Positions 1-8,639 of a DNA stretch of 64,000 nucleotides are shown here, piece by piece. The number at the start of each line of letters is the position of its first letter. Position 1 is the stretch's first letter. Under the pieces are notes generated by a model. That model saw only the letters and a program-made list of their open reading frames with translations, ran no database searches and had not been told where the DNA came from. Both the position numbers and the translations under genes were made by a program. Source of the DNA: an uncultured Eubacteriales bacterium (GTDB taxonomy: Bacteria; Bacillota; Clostridia; Oscillospirales; CAG-272); assembly GCA_905210485.1 (NCBI GenBank), contig CAJLXA010000001.1, positions 41,004-105,003 on the forward strand, given 5' to 3'.

Positions 1-191
1 ATAACTGGGTGGAAAATCTCGCGTTGCGGGATGCTTTTGAAAAACTCGGCGAACGCGAAAAAAAGATCATTTCCATGAGGTTTTATCACGGAAAAACACA
101 AATGGAAATTGCCGAGATGATCGGCATCAGTCAGGCGCAGGTCTCACGACTCGAAAAAGGCGCGCTTGAAAAAATACGCAAGGATCTTTGA
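1..191 (+). CDS. sigG: Sporulation sigma factor, C-terminal end (SigG/SigF type)
   Basis: Only the last 60 or so residues are in the window; the reading frame is open to the left edge. They form sigma-70 region 4, the helix-turn-helix that reads the -35 element: the motif LGEREKKIISMRF is followed by KTQMEIAEMIGISQAQVSRLEK. The ISQAQVSRLEK wording is characteristic of forespore sigma-G; sigma-F homologues more often have ISQVQVSR, so sigG is preferred but not proven. No clear terminator lies between its stop and the next promoter. It suggests an endospore-forming lineage. The family call is secure; the choice between sigG and sigF is not. Confidence 0.75.
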   Translation, partial: NWVENLALRDAFEKLGEREKKIISMRFYHGKTQMEIAEMIGISQAQVSRLEKGALEKIRKDL

Positions 192-212
192 CCGTATACG
201 CGCGATTATCGG

Positions 213-241
213 TTGACAGTACAGACTTTTTGTGGTATACT
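213..241 (+). promoter_or_regulatory. Strong sigma-A promoter
   Basis: TTGACA (213-218), a 17-bp spacer, then TATACT (236-241). Transcription should start near 248. No convincing gene begins until 517, and a terminator lies at 381-419, so its first product appears to be a short RNA. Confidence 0.75.
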
Positions 242-247
242 GAAGAC

Positions 248-420
248 AGAATGTCCGTTTCCTCTATGATGATCCGTTATCGGCCGTTCCACGGCCGATA
301 TGGCGGCGCGCCCGGCGCTTTTCCGTAACCTTATACGGAAAGCGTATCGCGGCGCTCCCGGTCAGGCACACGCTTTTCACGCCCGGACGCGGCTTTCTGC
401 GCACCGGGCTTTGTTTTTTC
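248..420 (+). ncRNA. Candidate structured small RNA, about 170 nt
   Basis: A consensus promoter points into this stretch and an intrinsic terminator closes it. Between them are two clear hairpins: TATCGGCCG/CGGCCGATA with a 5-nt loop (about 279-301), and an 11-bp stem of CGCTTTCCGTA type with one bulged T (about 317-343). The open frame here (from 300) has no ribosome binding site and runs through the terminator hairpin, so it is not believed. It does not carry recognisable SRP-RNA, tmRNA, RNase P or T-box signatures. It could equally be a long structured leader for the gene at 517 with an attenuator. Function unknown. Confidence 0.4.
381..419 (+). terminator. Intrinsic terminator
   Basis: GCCCGG (381-386) pairs with CCGGGC (404-409), extended inside by CGC/GCG, and is followed by TTTGTTTTTT. 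Confidence 0.65.
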
Positions 421-516
421 GCATATTTTCGGAACAGGCTATGATGAATACAGCGATAAACGCGAAAGATACATGTTCCATGACCATGTCGACATTATGA
501 AAGTGAGGAAAACGCA

Positions 517-864
517 ATGGATTTTAACGACCCGAACAACGACCCGAACGATCCCCGGATATATTACCAGTTACTTGAGTTCAAGATCGCCGAAATGGAA
601 GAAAAAAACGCAAAGGAACATCTTGACGAAATCCGCGCAGAGCGCGTCGCACTCGAAAAAGAAGGGCTCAAACACCCGAGGCGCATGAACAAAGAACGGC
701 TCGAATTTCTGAAACGCCAAGAACGCAACGCGGAAAAACGCTACCGGAAGGCCCAAAACGACCTCGCACGAATGAACTGTGTTTTTTGGTTTTTCACTAT
801 CGTTGAAGCCATCGCCGTCATCGCCTTCGCAATTTTTCTTTTATTTGCTTGTGTTATTAAATGA
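517..864 (+). CDS. Hypothetical membrane-anchored coiled-coil protein, 115 aa
   Basis: No family is recognised. The protein starts with an Asn/Asp/Pro-rich stretch (MDFNDPNNDPNDP), continues with a highly charged helix of Lys/Glu/Arg likely to form a coiled coil (about residues 18-86), and ends in one hydrophobic segment (about 89-112) with three residues after it. It therefore looks like a tail-anchored protein with a long soluble helix. A good ribosome binding site (GTGAGGAAA) precedes the ATG. It stands alone between a candidate small RNA and dusB. The start and coding nature are well supported; the role is unknown. Confidence 0.7.
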   Translation: MDFNDPNNDPNDPRIYYQLLEFKIAEMEEKNAKEHLDEIRAERVALEKEGLKHPRRMNKERLEFLKRQERNAEKRYRKAQNDLARMNCVFWFFTIVEAIAVIAFAIFLLFACVIK

Positions 865-1018
865 CCGTAAACGAATGTTGAGAAATAAACATTTCATTCT
901 CAACGTCATGCATTTTAAATAAATATCGGCATTTACCATGACGATCCCGGCGGCGTCATTTAATACCGTTTACATTATCCCGGCAAATTTCAGCAATCAA
1001 AGGAGCGCGCGCTTTTTC

Positions 1019-2002
1019 ATGCATATCGGAAAAACCTTTCTGCCGCACGGCCTTATGCTCGGCCCGATGGCCGGATACAGCGACTACGCGATGCGCTGTA
1101 TCGCCAGAGAAAACGGCGCGGAATATACCGTCAGCGAAATGGTATCCGCCAAGGCGCTCTGCTACCACGATAAAAAAACGCCGCTTCTCGCCCGCGTCCG
1201 GGCGGAAGAGATGCCGATGGCCGTTCAGATATTCGGTGCCGACCCCGGCGCAATGGCCGAGGGGGCGGCGATGGTCGCCGAAGGCATGGCAGGCGGCGTT
1301 ATGCCATCGGCCATTGACATCAACATGGGTTGTCCCGTTCCGAAGATTGTAGGAAACGGCGAGGGGAGCGCCCTGATGACAAAGCCTGCGCTGGTGCGGG
1401 AAATCGTTGCCGCCGTATGCCGTGCCGTCCGTATTCCCGTCACCGTGAAAATCCGCTCAGGATTCGACGATACGCATAAAAACGCCGTGGAAATTGCCGC
1501 GCTTGCCGAAGAGGCGGGGGCGGCCGCTGTAACCGTACACGCCAGAACAAGAAAGCAATATTATGCGGGCAAGGCCGATCTGTCGGTCATTGCGGACGTA
1601 AAACGCGCATTGACGGTTCCCGTCGTCGGCAACGGCGACATTCTGTCCGCCGACGACGCCGTCCGCATGAAAGAGGTCGCGGGATGCGACGGGCTCATGG
1701 TCGCGCGCGGCGCCATCGGCAATCCGGCGCTGTTCCGCGAAATCATCTGCCGCTTTGACGGCGCCCCCTATACGCCGCCGACGCGGGAAGAAAAAATCGA
1801 AACCGCCATGAAACAATTGCGTCTCTCGATTGCAGACAAGGGCGAATACATCGCCGTCCGCGAATGTCGCAAACAACTTCTCCACTACATAAGCCGTCTC
1901 CGCGGCGCGGCGGAGATACGCGCGCGGATCGCGCTTGCCGAAACGCCGGAAGAGGTGGAGGCGGCGCTGACCGATTCTCTTCTTCTCGCCGAGCAGTCAT
2001 GA
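1019..2002 (+). CDS. dusB: tRNA-dihydrouridine synthase (DusB type)
   Basis: FMN- and NADPH-dependent enzyme that reduces specific uridines in tRNA to dihydrouridine. The 327-residue chain has the Dus TIM-barrel signatures in order: LGPMAGYSD near the N-terminus, INMGCPVPKIVGNGEGSAL with the catalytic Cys, VKIRSGFD, VTVHARTR, VVGNGDI and LMVARGAIGNP for phosphate binding of FMN, then the helical tRNA-binding tail. The frame is open from 938, but that start has no Shine-Dalgarno site; AGGAG at 1001-1005 precedes the ATG at 1019 (13 nt, slightly long), and starting there gives the usual family length. In other Firmicutes dusB often sits near lysS or ftsH; here it stands alone. Confidence 0.93.
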   Translation: MHIGKTFLPHGLMLGPMAGYSDYAMRCIARENGAEYTVSEMVSAKALCYHDKKTPLLARVRAEEMPMAVQIFGADPGAMAEGAAMVAEGMAGGVMPSAIDINMGCPVPKIVGNGEGSALMTKPALVREIVAAVCRAVRIPVTVKIRSGFDDTHKNAVEIAALAEEAGAAAVTVHARTRKQYYAGKADLSVIADVKRALTVPVVGNGDILSADDAVRMKEVAGCDGLMVARGAIGNPALFREIICRFDGAPYTPPTREEKIETAMKQLRLSIADKGEYIAVRECRKQLLHYISRLRGAAEIRARIALAETPEEVEAALTDSLLLAEQS

Positions 2003-2013
2003 TTTTTATTATA

Positions 2014-2036
2014 TTGTAAATAAAAGTTTGCATTTT
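2014..2036. repeat. 23-bp near-palindromic intergenic element, copy 1
   Basis: TTGTAAAT, 4 nt, GTTTGCATTTT. It lies 11 nt after the dusB stop. Same spacing as the copies at 6950, 11727, 20554, 34743, 46364 and 57468. Confidence 0.5.
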
Positions 2037-2095
2037 ATTATATATTACAATGATAACGGGCGTGAATAGCTGACCCGTTCACGGAGGAAATTTTC

Positions 2096-2941
2096 ATGAA
2101 ATTCAGAAAAGCCGTTTTGATTCCCGCCATAGCGGTGGCCGTGTTTCTGTTCATGCAGACCGTTTTTTCCCTTCTCGGCCTGTTCGCGCTGACCCGGGTG
2201 GCGGCGCGTATCAGCGATAAAGCCGTCATGATACTTTTATCTTCGTACGACATTCTGCTGAACAGCCTCTATTCCGTTTCCATGCTCGCTTCGCTGTTCA
2301 GTAACCTTGTCACGGCGGCCGTTTTGTGCGCCCTTCCTTTCATCGCGCGGGAAACGCCGGAAGAGGGACTGTCTGTCCGCGAATGTAAGTACAGCGTCAT
2401 CCCGCTTTCGATTCTCTTCGGCATCACCGCGTCTGCCGCCATCGGTATCCTTTGGGAAATGATACCGTTCCCGGAATCCATGTGGGACGAATACAACGCT
2501 CTGCTTGGCAGCACCGTGGTCGAAAACAACGTGATAACGTTTCTTGCCGTGGCCGTCATGGCGCCGATCACCGAAGAACTGCTTTTCCGCGCGCTGATCT
2601 GCGGCGGCTTTTCTTCCGCCATGCCGAAGTGGCTCGCCGTCTTCCTTTCCGCATTGATTTTCGGCATTATCCACGGCAATCTTATTCAGGGAAGCTATGC
2701 TTTTTGTTTCGGGCTCATTCTCGGATTCTTCTTTATCCGCACGTGCTCGGTGATCCCCGGCATATTGATTCATGTCGGTTTCAACAGTGCTTCCTACTTT
2801 TTCGCACCGCTTGACTCGTTGCCGGAGATGCTTGCCGGAACCGTCATGCTTATCATTGCCGCGGCGTCCGTTCTGCTCTTCTTCATTCTGCTTTTTGTCA
2901 CGCGCGATAAGACCAATGCCTCCCGCCCGCTTGTCGCTTAA
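2096..2941 (+). CDS. CPBP family intramembrane metalloprotease
   Basis: A 281-residue membrane protein of the CAAX protease/bacteriocin-processing (CPBP, Abi) family. The diagnostic motifs are present: EELLFR with the glutamate pair at 160-161 and Arg165, then FGIIHGN with His193, and HVGFNS with His226 and Asn230. About seven to eight hydrophobic helices surround them. These enzymes cleave within the membrane; some bacterial members give bacteriocin self-immunity, but the substrate cannot be told from sequence. GGAGG stands 8-9 nt before the ATG. It forms a single-gene unit upstream of the mgtC promoter, with no peptide bacteriocin gene visible nearby. Confidence 0.9.
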   Translation: MKFRKAVLIPAIAVAVFLFMQTVFSLLGLFALTRVAARISDKAVMILLSSYDILLNSLYSVSMLASLFSNLVTAAVLCALPFIARETPEEGLSVRECKYSVIPLSILFGITASAAIGILWEMIPFPESMWDEYNALLGSTVVENNVITFLAVAVMAPITEELLFRALICGGFSSAMPKWLAVFLSALIFGIIHGNLIQGSYAFCFGLILGFFFIRTCSVIPGILIHVGFNSASYFFAPLDSLPEMLAGTVMLIIAAASVLLFFILLFVTRDKTNASRPLVA

Positions 2942-3050
2942 ACGTTACGGCCTCCAATAAAGAGCCCCCGCGGTTTCCACGGTTTTTCTCTGTTTCCATA
3001 AAAAAATCGTATAATTCTCCTCCATAATTGTAAATATTTTAAAAACTGTA

Positions 3051-3079
3051 TTGCAATTTCTTATATCGTGTGCTATACT
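3051..3079 (+). promoter_or_regulatory. Promoter of the MgtC gene
   Basis: TTGCAA (3051-3056), 17 bp, TATACT (3074-3079). It lies inside the longer open frame that begins at 3068, which supports the later start at 3152. Confidence 0.6.
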
Positions 3080-3151
3080 CTAATATATTTTTATATCCGC
3101 ACACGCATGACGGTACGCCGTCACAGAGCGAATTATGAAGGAGCGTTTATC

Positions 3152-3874
3152 ATGTACGAAATTTCGTTTGTACAGGACCTTGTCAACGGGTTCACCGGAC
3201 AATGGGTTTATGTCCTGCGATTACTTCTCGCGTGTCTTTGCGGCGGCGCGATCGGCATCGAACGAACGCTTCGCCAGAAAGACGCCGGCTTCCGCACGCA
3301 TATGATCGTGGCCATGGGCGCGGCGCTGATGACCATTGTTTCCAAATACGGCTTTCTCGACGTGGTTACGTCGGATATTCTGATCGGCGACGTCCGTGTG
3401 GACGTTTCCCGTGTGGCCTCCAACATCATCACGGGTATTTCGTTTCTCGGCGCCGGCATGATCTTTGCCAACGGATCCAGTATAAAGGGTCTGACGACCG
3501 CCGCCGGTATTCTGGTCACCGCAACCGCCGGTATGGCCATCGGCGCGGGGCTCTATACCACCGGCATCATCGCTACGGCACTGGTCATCATCATTCAGAT
3601 CGTTTTCCACACGTTTCTCATCGGCTTCGACAAAGTGCTCGCCAACGACATTACCCATGACATGGTCGTACGCCTGAAAGCCTCTCCCGAAGCCATTATC
3701 CGCCTGAAAGAACGGCTGAAAGAACATGACATTTCCGTCATGGGCACAAAAATCACCTCCGACGACCGTTCGTTTGTCGTTCTTCTGTCGGTCAAATGCA
3801 GTAAACACACCGATCTCGACGAAGTTGCCGCCATTTTAAGTGAAAACGAGGACGTCATGTCCGTAACTCTCTGA
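3152..3874 (+). CDS. MgtC/SapB family membrane protein
   Basis: A 240-residue protein with four to five N-terminal membrane helices and the MgtC signature: GAIGIERTLRQKDAGFRTHM, then ASNIITGISFLGAGMIF and GLTTAAGILVTATAGMAIGAG. The soluble C-terminal part (about 165-240) looks like an ACT-type domain (LKASPEAIIRLKERLKEHDI to the end), as in long MgtC proteins. In pathogens MgtC modulates ATP synthase and phosphate/magnesium homeostasis; in commensals the role is unclear. The frame extends to 3068, but AAGGAG at 3138-3143 and the promoter at 3051-3079 fix the start at 3152. It is transcribed alone and ends at a strong terminator. Confidence 0.92.
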   Translation: MYEISFVQDLVNGFTGQWVYVLRLLLACLCGGAIGIERTLRQKDAGFRTHMIVAMGAALMTIVSKYGFLDVVTSDILIGDVRVDVSRVASNIITGISFLGAGMIFANGSSIKGLTTAAGILVTATAGMAIGAGLYTTGIIATALVIIIQIVFHTFLIGFDKVLANDITHDMVVRLKASPEAIIRLKERLKEHDISVMGTKITSDDRSFVVLLSVKCSKHTDLDEVAAILSENEDVMSVTL

Positions 3875-3890
3875 CAGATACATTTCATAC

Positions 3891-3930
3891 ATAAAACAGG
3901 CCGGGCGCTTTTGCGCCCGGCCTGTTTTAT
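3891..3930. terminator. Bidirectional intrinsic terminator
   Basis: Perfect 18-bp stem with a TTTT loop, ending in TTTTAT on both strands. It separates the convergent MgtC and MBL hydrolase genes. Confidence 0.9.
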
Positions 3931-3950
3931 CCGGCTGTTTTTATTAAGGG

Positions 3951-4796
3951 TCAGAATTCCAAGGTCATGCCGTCATAGGATACGAGAATCCCATCCTTTT
4001 CCACTTTCTTCTGCAAGGCATCGTAGTTCATGCCGCCGTTATGTGAAAAATGATTCAGGACGATCTTCGTTTTTTCCGTTATCAGGTGTTCGTTTTTCAT
4101 CCGTTCAATCACTTCATACGCCGTTTCCAGATTCATGTGTCCGTTGCGCACACCTTTCACCAATATACTCGTGCAGTCCAGCGATACAAGATCAAACGGT
4201 TCCATTGCGGAAAGCGCCTGCCACGTTTCTTCAAAGAAGTAACCGGTGTCATGCGCATAAAGCAACCGTTTGCCGTCGCGCTCAATGGCATAAATCACGG
4301 GCGTGGATGCGGGCGAATGATTGGCGGCAAGAGGCGTTACGGTGTAGCCGAGCGTCGTAAAGGGCACAAACGGCGTTATCTCGACGCATGCCAGACGATT
4401 GTTCAGGATGCCGGGAGTGCCTTTCTCTGCTGTGTCCACCGTATGCCGGTAAGCGGCGGTCGGCTGATAGACCGTAAGCGGCGGATATTTCTCCGGCTCT
4501 TCGGGAAGAAAGCCGTAACCGATGCCACGCGCCGCAAGATCTTCGGGATACAGATGATCCGAATGATCATGCGTAATCAAAAGCGACTGTATACGGTAAA
4601 GTTCCAGACCGTATCGGTTCATATGCCAAAGCGAATCGGCCGGAAAGTCAATCAGCAATTCATCATTGATCAGAGCCTGCGAGCGACTGCGGATATTGCG
4701 CCCGCCAAGGCGGCGCGCCTCGCGGCAGGTATCGCAATCGCAAAATATAGCGGGTATACCCTCATATGCCGCCGTTCCGAGATATTGCAGTTTCAT
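3951..4796 (-). CDS. MBL-fold metallo-hydrolase (PhnP-like)
   Basis: A 281-residue metallo-beta-lactamase-fold hydrolase. The metal-binding motif THDHSDHLYP is at about 75-84, further ligands are in NHSPAS, HDTGYF and the late NHFSHNG. An N-terminal CDCDTC cluster near residue 20 is typical of the PhnP/PqqB-like branch, where cysteines hold a structural zinc. PhnP acts as a cyclic phosphodiesterase, but no phosphonate genes are nearby, so the substrate is unknown. AAGGAG stands 7-8 nt before the ATG. It is the last gene of a minus-strand series with mtaB, glyS and the GtrA gene, and ends at the terminator at 3891-3930. Confidence 0.87.
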   Translation of the reverse strand: MKLQYLGTAAYEGIPAIFCDCDTCREARRLGGRNIRSRSQALINDELLIDFPADSLWHMNRYGLELYRIQSLLITHDHSDHLYPEDLAARGIGYGFLPEEPEKYPPLTVYQPTAAYRHTVDTAEKGTPGILNNRLACVEITPFVPFTTLGYTVTPLAANHSPASTPVIYAIERDGKRLLYAHDTGYFFEETWQALSAMEPFDLVSLDCTSILVKGVRNGHMNLETAYEVIERMKNEHLITEKTKIVLNHFSHNGGMNYDALQKKVEKDGILVSYDGMTLEF

Positions 4797-4959
4797 ATTC
4801 TATTCTCCTTATAATAGCGATTATGCGCTTTATTTCAGGATCAGTCTGCTTCTGCTGTCGGTATACAAATTCCATTATAAAAGAAACCAAGCCTGCCTGC
4901 AAAAAAGTTTTTTCTGCCGGCGGCGTATTCGCCCCTTTGCCGTAAGAGTGTCAACGGCA

Positions 4960-5469
4960 TTAATGTCCGTTATTATTTCTCCGGAAAACGAACAGTTTGG
5001 AAAAAACATAGTTGAGGATTACAACAATCACCGCCGAAGCGGCCTTGACAATCAAGGCGTCGTATGACAGCCATGTAACGAACACAAGAAGCGCGCCCTC
5101 CGCAAAAAGAAGCGTTGCCACGCGACTGCCGGCAAAACGCAGGATTTCCGTCACCACATCAAGAAAAGTATGACCGTGGGCAGAGAACACATAGTGCCGG
5201 TTCGTGACAAAGGCAAACGCCACGGCGAGAACCCATGCCGTTATATTCGACAGGTGCTCGTCGATATTTGCCACTTCATTCATAAGAAAAAACGTGATGA
5301 AATCCACCGCCGTGGTAAGGGCGCCGAAAAGGAGATAAAGGAGCACCTCCTTATACTTCGTATAAAACGGCCGGAAAACGCGCAGAAGCGGCAACGTCAT
5401 TATGCGGTCGAAAATATCGGGAGAACGTTTCTCCTCCTCTTCGGTATCCATTGAATACGGTTCCTGCAT
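4960..5469 (-). CDS. GtrA family protein
   Basis: A 169-residue membrane protein with four predicted helices of the GtrA/DPMS family (motif YLLFGALTTAVDFITFFLMN, later TNRHYVFS and the closing LNYVFSKLFVFRR). Family members help move lipid-linked sugars across the membrane, usually next to a glycosyltransferase, but none is adjacent here. GGAG precedes the ATG. A soluble acidic stretch of about 25 residues comes before the first helix. It lies 61 bp after glyS on the same strand without a visible terminator between, so it may be cotranscribed with it. Confidence 0.88.
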   Translation of the reverse strand: MQEPYSMDTEEEEKRSPDIFDRIMTLPLLRVFRPFYTKYKEVLLYLLFGALTTAVDFITFFLMNEVANIDEHLSNITAWVLAVAFAFVTNRHYVFSAHGHTFLDVVTEILRFAGSRVATLLFAEGALLVFVTWLSYDALIVKAASAVIVVILNYVFSKLFVFRRNNNGH

Positions 5470-5530
5470 GGTTTCTCCGTAAACGACGGACCGCGCCCGG
5501 TATCTCCGCCCGCGGCCGCTGCCGTTTTTA

Positions 5531-6922
5531 TCAGAATTTCAGTTTATCTTCGATATACGCGCGCACATCGGCGATGGGGAGACGAACCTGCTCCATCGTG
5601 TCGCGGTCACGCACGGTCACGCAACCGTCCGTTTCGGTGTCGAAGTCATAGGTAATGCAGAACGGCGTGCCGATCTCATCTTCACGGCGGTAACGCTTGC
5701 CGATCGAACCGGCTTCGTCAAAGTCGACGTTGAAATACTTGCGAAGTTCATCGGCGAGCAGGATCGCCTTATCGGAAAGTTTTTTGGACAGCGGAAGAAC
5801 GGCGGCTTTAATCGGCGCCAGAGCGGGATGCAGGTGCAGAACCGTGCGGACGTCTCCCTCGCCGATCGTCTCTTCATCATAAGCATCGATGAGGAATGCC
5901 AGCGCGACGCGGTCGGCGCCGAGAGACGGCTCGATGACATACGGGATATATTTCTGATTGGTTTCGGGGTCGAAATAGGACATATCGGTACCGCTGTGAT
6001 TCTGATGCTGCGTCAGGTCATAATCGGTACGGTCGGCGATACCCCAGAGTTCGCCCCAGCCGAACGGGAAAAGATATTCAAAGTCGGTCGTTGCCTTGGA
6101 ATAGAAGCAAAGTTCGTCTTTGTCGTGGTCGCGGAGACGGAGATTTTCCTTTTTCATGCCGAGGTTATACAAAAAGTCGGCGCAATACTGCTTCCAATAC
6201 GCAAACCATTCAAGGTCGGTGCCGGGCTTGCAGAAGAATTCCAGTTCCATCTGCTCAAATTCACGGGTACGGAACACAAAGTTACCGGGCGTGATCTCAT
6301 TGCGGAAAGATTTGCCGATCTGGCCGACGCCGAAGGGCAGTTTGCGGCGCGTGGTACGCGCAACATTCAGGAAATTCACAAAAATGCCCTGCGCGGTTTC
6401 CGGACGCAGATAAAGCTGAGAAGACGAATCTTCGGTGACCCCCTGAAACGTCTTGAACATCAGGTTGAATTTACGGATACCCGTAAAGTTTTTGCCGCCG
6501 CATACGGGGCAGGTGATGCCCTTTTCGGCAATATACTTTTCCATTTCCTCGTTCGTGAACGCGGCGGGATTATCGGAAAGACCGTTCTTTGCGGCATAGT
6601 CCTCGATCAGTTTGTCGGCGCGGTGACGCGCTTTGCAATCTTTGCAGTCCATCAGAGGATCGGAAAAACCGCCCACGTGACCCGACGCGACCCATACTTC
6701 GGGATTGACGATGATGGCGCTGTCAAGACCGACATTGTAGCGGGATTCCTGCACGAATTTTTTCCACCATGCTTTTTTCACATTGTTCTTGAACTCCACG
6801 CCGAGCGGACCGTAGTCCCACGAATTGGCGAGGCCGCCGTAAATCTCGCTACCGGCATAAATGAAGCCGCGTCCTTTGCACAAGGCCACGATTTTGTCCA
6901 TGGTTTTCAGTTTGTTGTCCAT
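5531..6922 (-). CDS. glyS: Glycyl-tRNA synthetase, single-chain dimeric type
   Basis: Class II aminoacyl-tRNA synthetase that charges tRNA-Gly. At 463 residues it is the homodimeric form also found in archaea, eukaryotes and part of the Firmicutes, not the alpha2-beta2 form. It shows [23 protein letters not shown] at the start, the class II motif 2 region [25 protein letters not shown], motif 3 [14 protein letters not shown], and the C-terminal anticodon-binding domain ([13 protein letters not shown] onwards). A zinc-like CPVCGGKNF and [11 protein letters not shown] lie in the insertion. No T-box leader fits in the 54-bp gap to mtaB, so regulation by uncharged tRNA is not evident. Confidence 0.96.
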   Translation of the reverse strand: MDNKLKTMDKIVALCKGRGFIYAGSEIYGGLANSWDYGPLGVEFKNNVKKAWWKKFVQESRYNVGLDSAIIVNPEVWVASGHVGGFSDPLMDCKDCKARHRADKLIEDYAAKNGLSDNPAAFTNEEMEKYIAEKGITCPVCGGKNFTGIRKFNLMFKTFQGVTEDSSSQLYLRPETAQGIFVNFLNVARTTRRKLPFGVGQIGKSFRNEITPGNFVFRTREFEQMELEFFCKPGTDLEWFAYWKQYCADFLYNLGMKKENLRLRDHDKDELCFYSKATTDFEYLFPFGWGELWGIADRTDYDLTQHQNHSGTDMSYFDPETNQKYIPYVIEPSLGADRVALAFLIDAYDEETIGEGDVRTVLHLHPALAPIKAAVLPLSKKLSDKAILLADELRKYFNVDFDEAGSIGKRYRREDEIGTPFCITYDFDTETDGCVTVRDRDTMEQVRLPIADVRAYIEDKLKF

Positions 6923-6949
6923 TTTCTTTCTCCGTATTTATATATGTAT

Positions 6950-6972
6950 TTGTAAATTATAGTTTGCATTTT
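6950..6972. repeat. 23-bp near-palindromic intergenic element, copy 2
   Basis: TTGTAAAT, 4 nt, GTTTGCATTTT; differs from copy 1 only in the central 4 nt. It lies 4 nt from the mtaB stop codon. Confidence 0.5.
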
Positions 6973-6976
6973 GCTT

Positions 6977-8299
6977 TTATTCTTCGATTTCACCGATGAT
7001 CTTATCGCCGTCAGTTGCCAGCGGTATCACATTGGCAATGGCGCCGTGAAGATTCCTGTCCGACCTGACGGCACATTCGATGAAGTTTTCGCTGTGGCCG
7101 GCGGAAAAGCCGTTGCGATAGGTTTCAAAAAGCACGGAAAGAGGCGTCTTGTTTTCGACGGTCGCCGCAAGATTCTCGCGCGTCATGGCCGAAGAAAGCG
7201 CCATCAGTTCCGCCACGCGTTCATGTTTGACGTCTTCGGGAATCTGATGCGGATAGGAAGCCGCGGGCGTATTTTTACGTCTGGAGTATGCAAATACATG
7301 CATGGAAAGGAAGTGCGCCTCGCGCGAAAAAGAAAGCGTTTCACGGAAATTCTCTTCGGTCTCGCCGGGGAAACCGACCATCATATCGGTCGTCAGCATA
7401 AGCCGCGGATAAGCGGTGCGCAGGAGCCGTATCCCGTTCATTGCCTGCTCGCTGTTATAGCGGCGATGCATAGCGCGCAGAACCGCGTCGCTCCCGCTTT
7501 GCATGGATATATGAAAATGCGGCACCGGCTTTTTCAGGGAAGCAAGGCGCGTAACAAAAGGTTCACGGAAAAGTTCCGGCGTCAGCGAACCGAGGCGGAT
7601 ACGTTCGATCGGGCTATCCCTCTCAAGCAATGTCAACAGATCAATCAGGCGGAATCCGCCGAGATCCACGCCGTAAGAGGCAGTCTCGATGCCGGTCAGA
7701 ACCACTTCTCGCGTACCGCCGGCGACCAGTGCGTTCACCTCTTTCAGCACATCTTCGGGCGCTTTTGAACGAACGCGGCCGCGCGCCGCCGGAATGGCGC
7801 AATAGGTACAGCGACATTCGCAACCGTCCTCAATCTTCACATAGGCACGCGTGCGCGGAGCACTGCGGACATGCATCGGCTCAAACGGTTCTGCCTCTAT
7901 GTCGGTCACGGCAGTGACCGGCGATGCGGCCTGTCCCGCATGTCGCGCGGCCAGAATACGAAGCGCCGCGTCGGGGATTTTCATTTTATCGCCGCTGCCT
8001 CCGACATACGCAACGCCGGGAATGGCCGCACACTGCTCCGGAGAAGTCTGCGAATAGCAACCCGTCACCATGACAACGGCGTCGGGGGACAGCGATACGG
8101 CCCTTCGGATCATCTGCCGCGACTTGCGGTCGGATTCGGCCGTCACGGTGCAGGTATTGATGACATATACGTCGGCTCTTTCGGTAAAAGCGACCTCGGA
8201 AAAACCGCGTGCAAGAAAAGCCTCCCGTATTGCCTCGGTCTCATACTGCGAAACCTTGCATCCGAGAGTATGAAAGGCAACGGTTATCGGCTGATCCAC
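6977..8299 (-). CDS. mtaB: tRNA t6A37 methylthiotransferase MtaB
   Basis: Radical-SAM enzyme that converts t6A37 to ms2t6A37 in tRNAs reading ANN codons. With the GTG start chosen here it has 440 residues: the N-terminal UPF0004 domain with cluster-binding Cys14, Cys50 and Cys81, then the radical-SAM motif with Cys160, Cys164 and Cys167 (GCECRCTYCAIP, an extra Cys inside), and a C-terminal TRAM-like end. The frame is open up to 8515, but AAGGAG sits 8 nt before the GTG at 8299 and the family begins just before the FHTLGCKV motif, so the 72-residue extension is rejected. Upstream of glyS on the same strand. Confidence 0.92.
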   Translation of the reverse strand: MDQPITVAFHTLGCKVSQYETEAIREAFLARGFSEVAFTERADVYVINTCTVTAESDRKSRQMIRRAVSLSPDAVVMVTGCYSQTSPEQCAAIPGVAYVGGSGDKMKIPDAALRILAARHAGQAASPVTAVTDIEAEPFEPMHVRSAPRTRAYVKIEDGCECRCTYCAIPAARGRVRSKAPEDVLKEVNALVAGGTREVVLTGIETASYGVDLGGFRLIDLLTLLERDSPIERIRLGSLTPELFREPFVTRLASLKKPVPHFHISMQSGSDAVLRAMHRRYNSEQAMNGIRLLRTAYPRLMLTTDMMVGFPGETEENFRETLSFSREAHFLSMHVFAYSRRKNTPAASYPHQIPEDVKHERVAELMALSSAMTRENLAATVENKTPLSVLFETYRNGFSAGHSENFIECAVRSDRNLHGAIANVIPLATDGDKIIGEIEE

Positions 8300-8523
8300 G
8301 GAACTTTCTCCTTCTGTGACAGAATTGAATGACATTGATCGGATAGCGAATACGGAATACCCCGCCGCCCCGTTTATCGGAACCGGCCAAAAGAGCGCCG
8401 CGCCGACCGATAACAAGCCCGCACGTCGCCCGTTTTGCATAACGGTTGCGGGAAAAAGCGGCATATTGTCGGAAAGCGTGCCGAAATCCCGTTTTCGTCC
8501 GGCACAACTTGTCATGTATTCCT

Positions 8524-8551
8524 ATTATATCATATTTTTATCTTTTGTAAA
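8524..8551 (-). promoter_or_regulatory. Promoter upstream of mtaB
   Basis: On the minus strand TTTACA, 16 bp, TATAAT. It would start RNA near 8517, leaving a leader of about 218 nt before the GTG start. Confidence 0.5.
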
Positions 8552-8581
8552 GAGTATTTGCGCGAAAAGCGCGGAAAATGC

Positions 8582-8610
8582 TTGACTTTTTGCCGAAATG
8601 CGACTATCAT
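8582..8610 (+). promoter_or_regulatory. Promoter of the DUF5662 gene
   Basis: TTGACT (8582-8587), 17 bp, TATCAT (8605-8610), just upstream of the GGGGAGG ribosome binding site. Confidence 0.6.
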
Positions 8611-8639
8611 TAACATAAACGAACCGGGGAGGCCGAAGC

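Noticed and set aside
300..500. 66-codon frame after the sigma factor
   Set aside because: No ribosome binding site, runs through a terminator hairpin, and the product has no coding-like features.
6923..6976. T-box leader for glyS
   Set aside because: Only 54 bp separate glyS from mtaB and no T-box motif or specifier stem is present.
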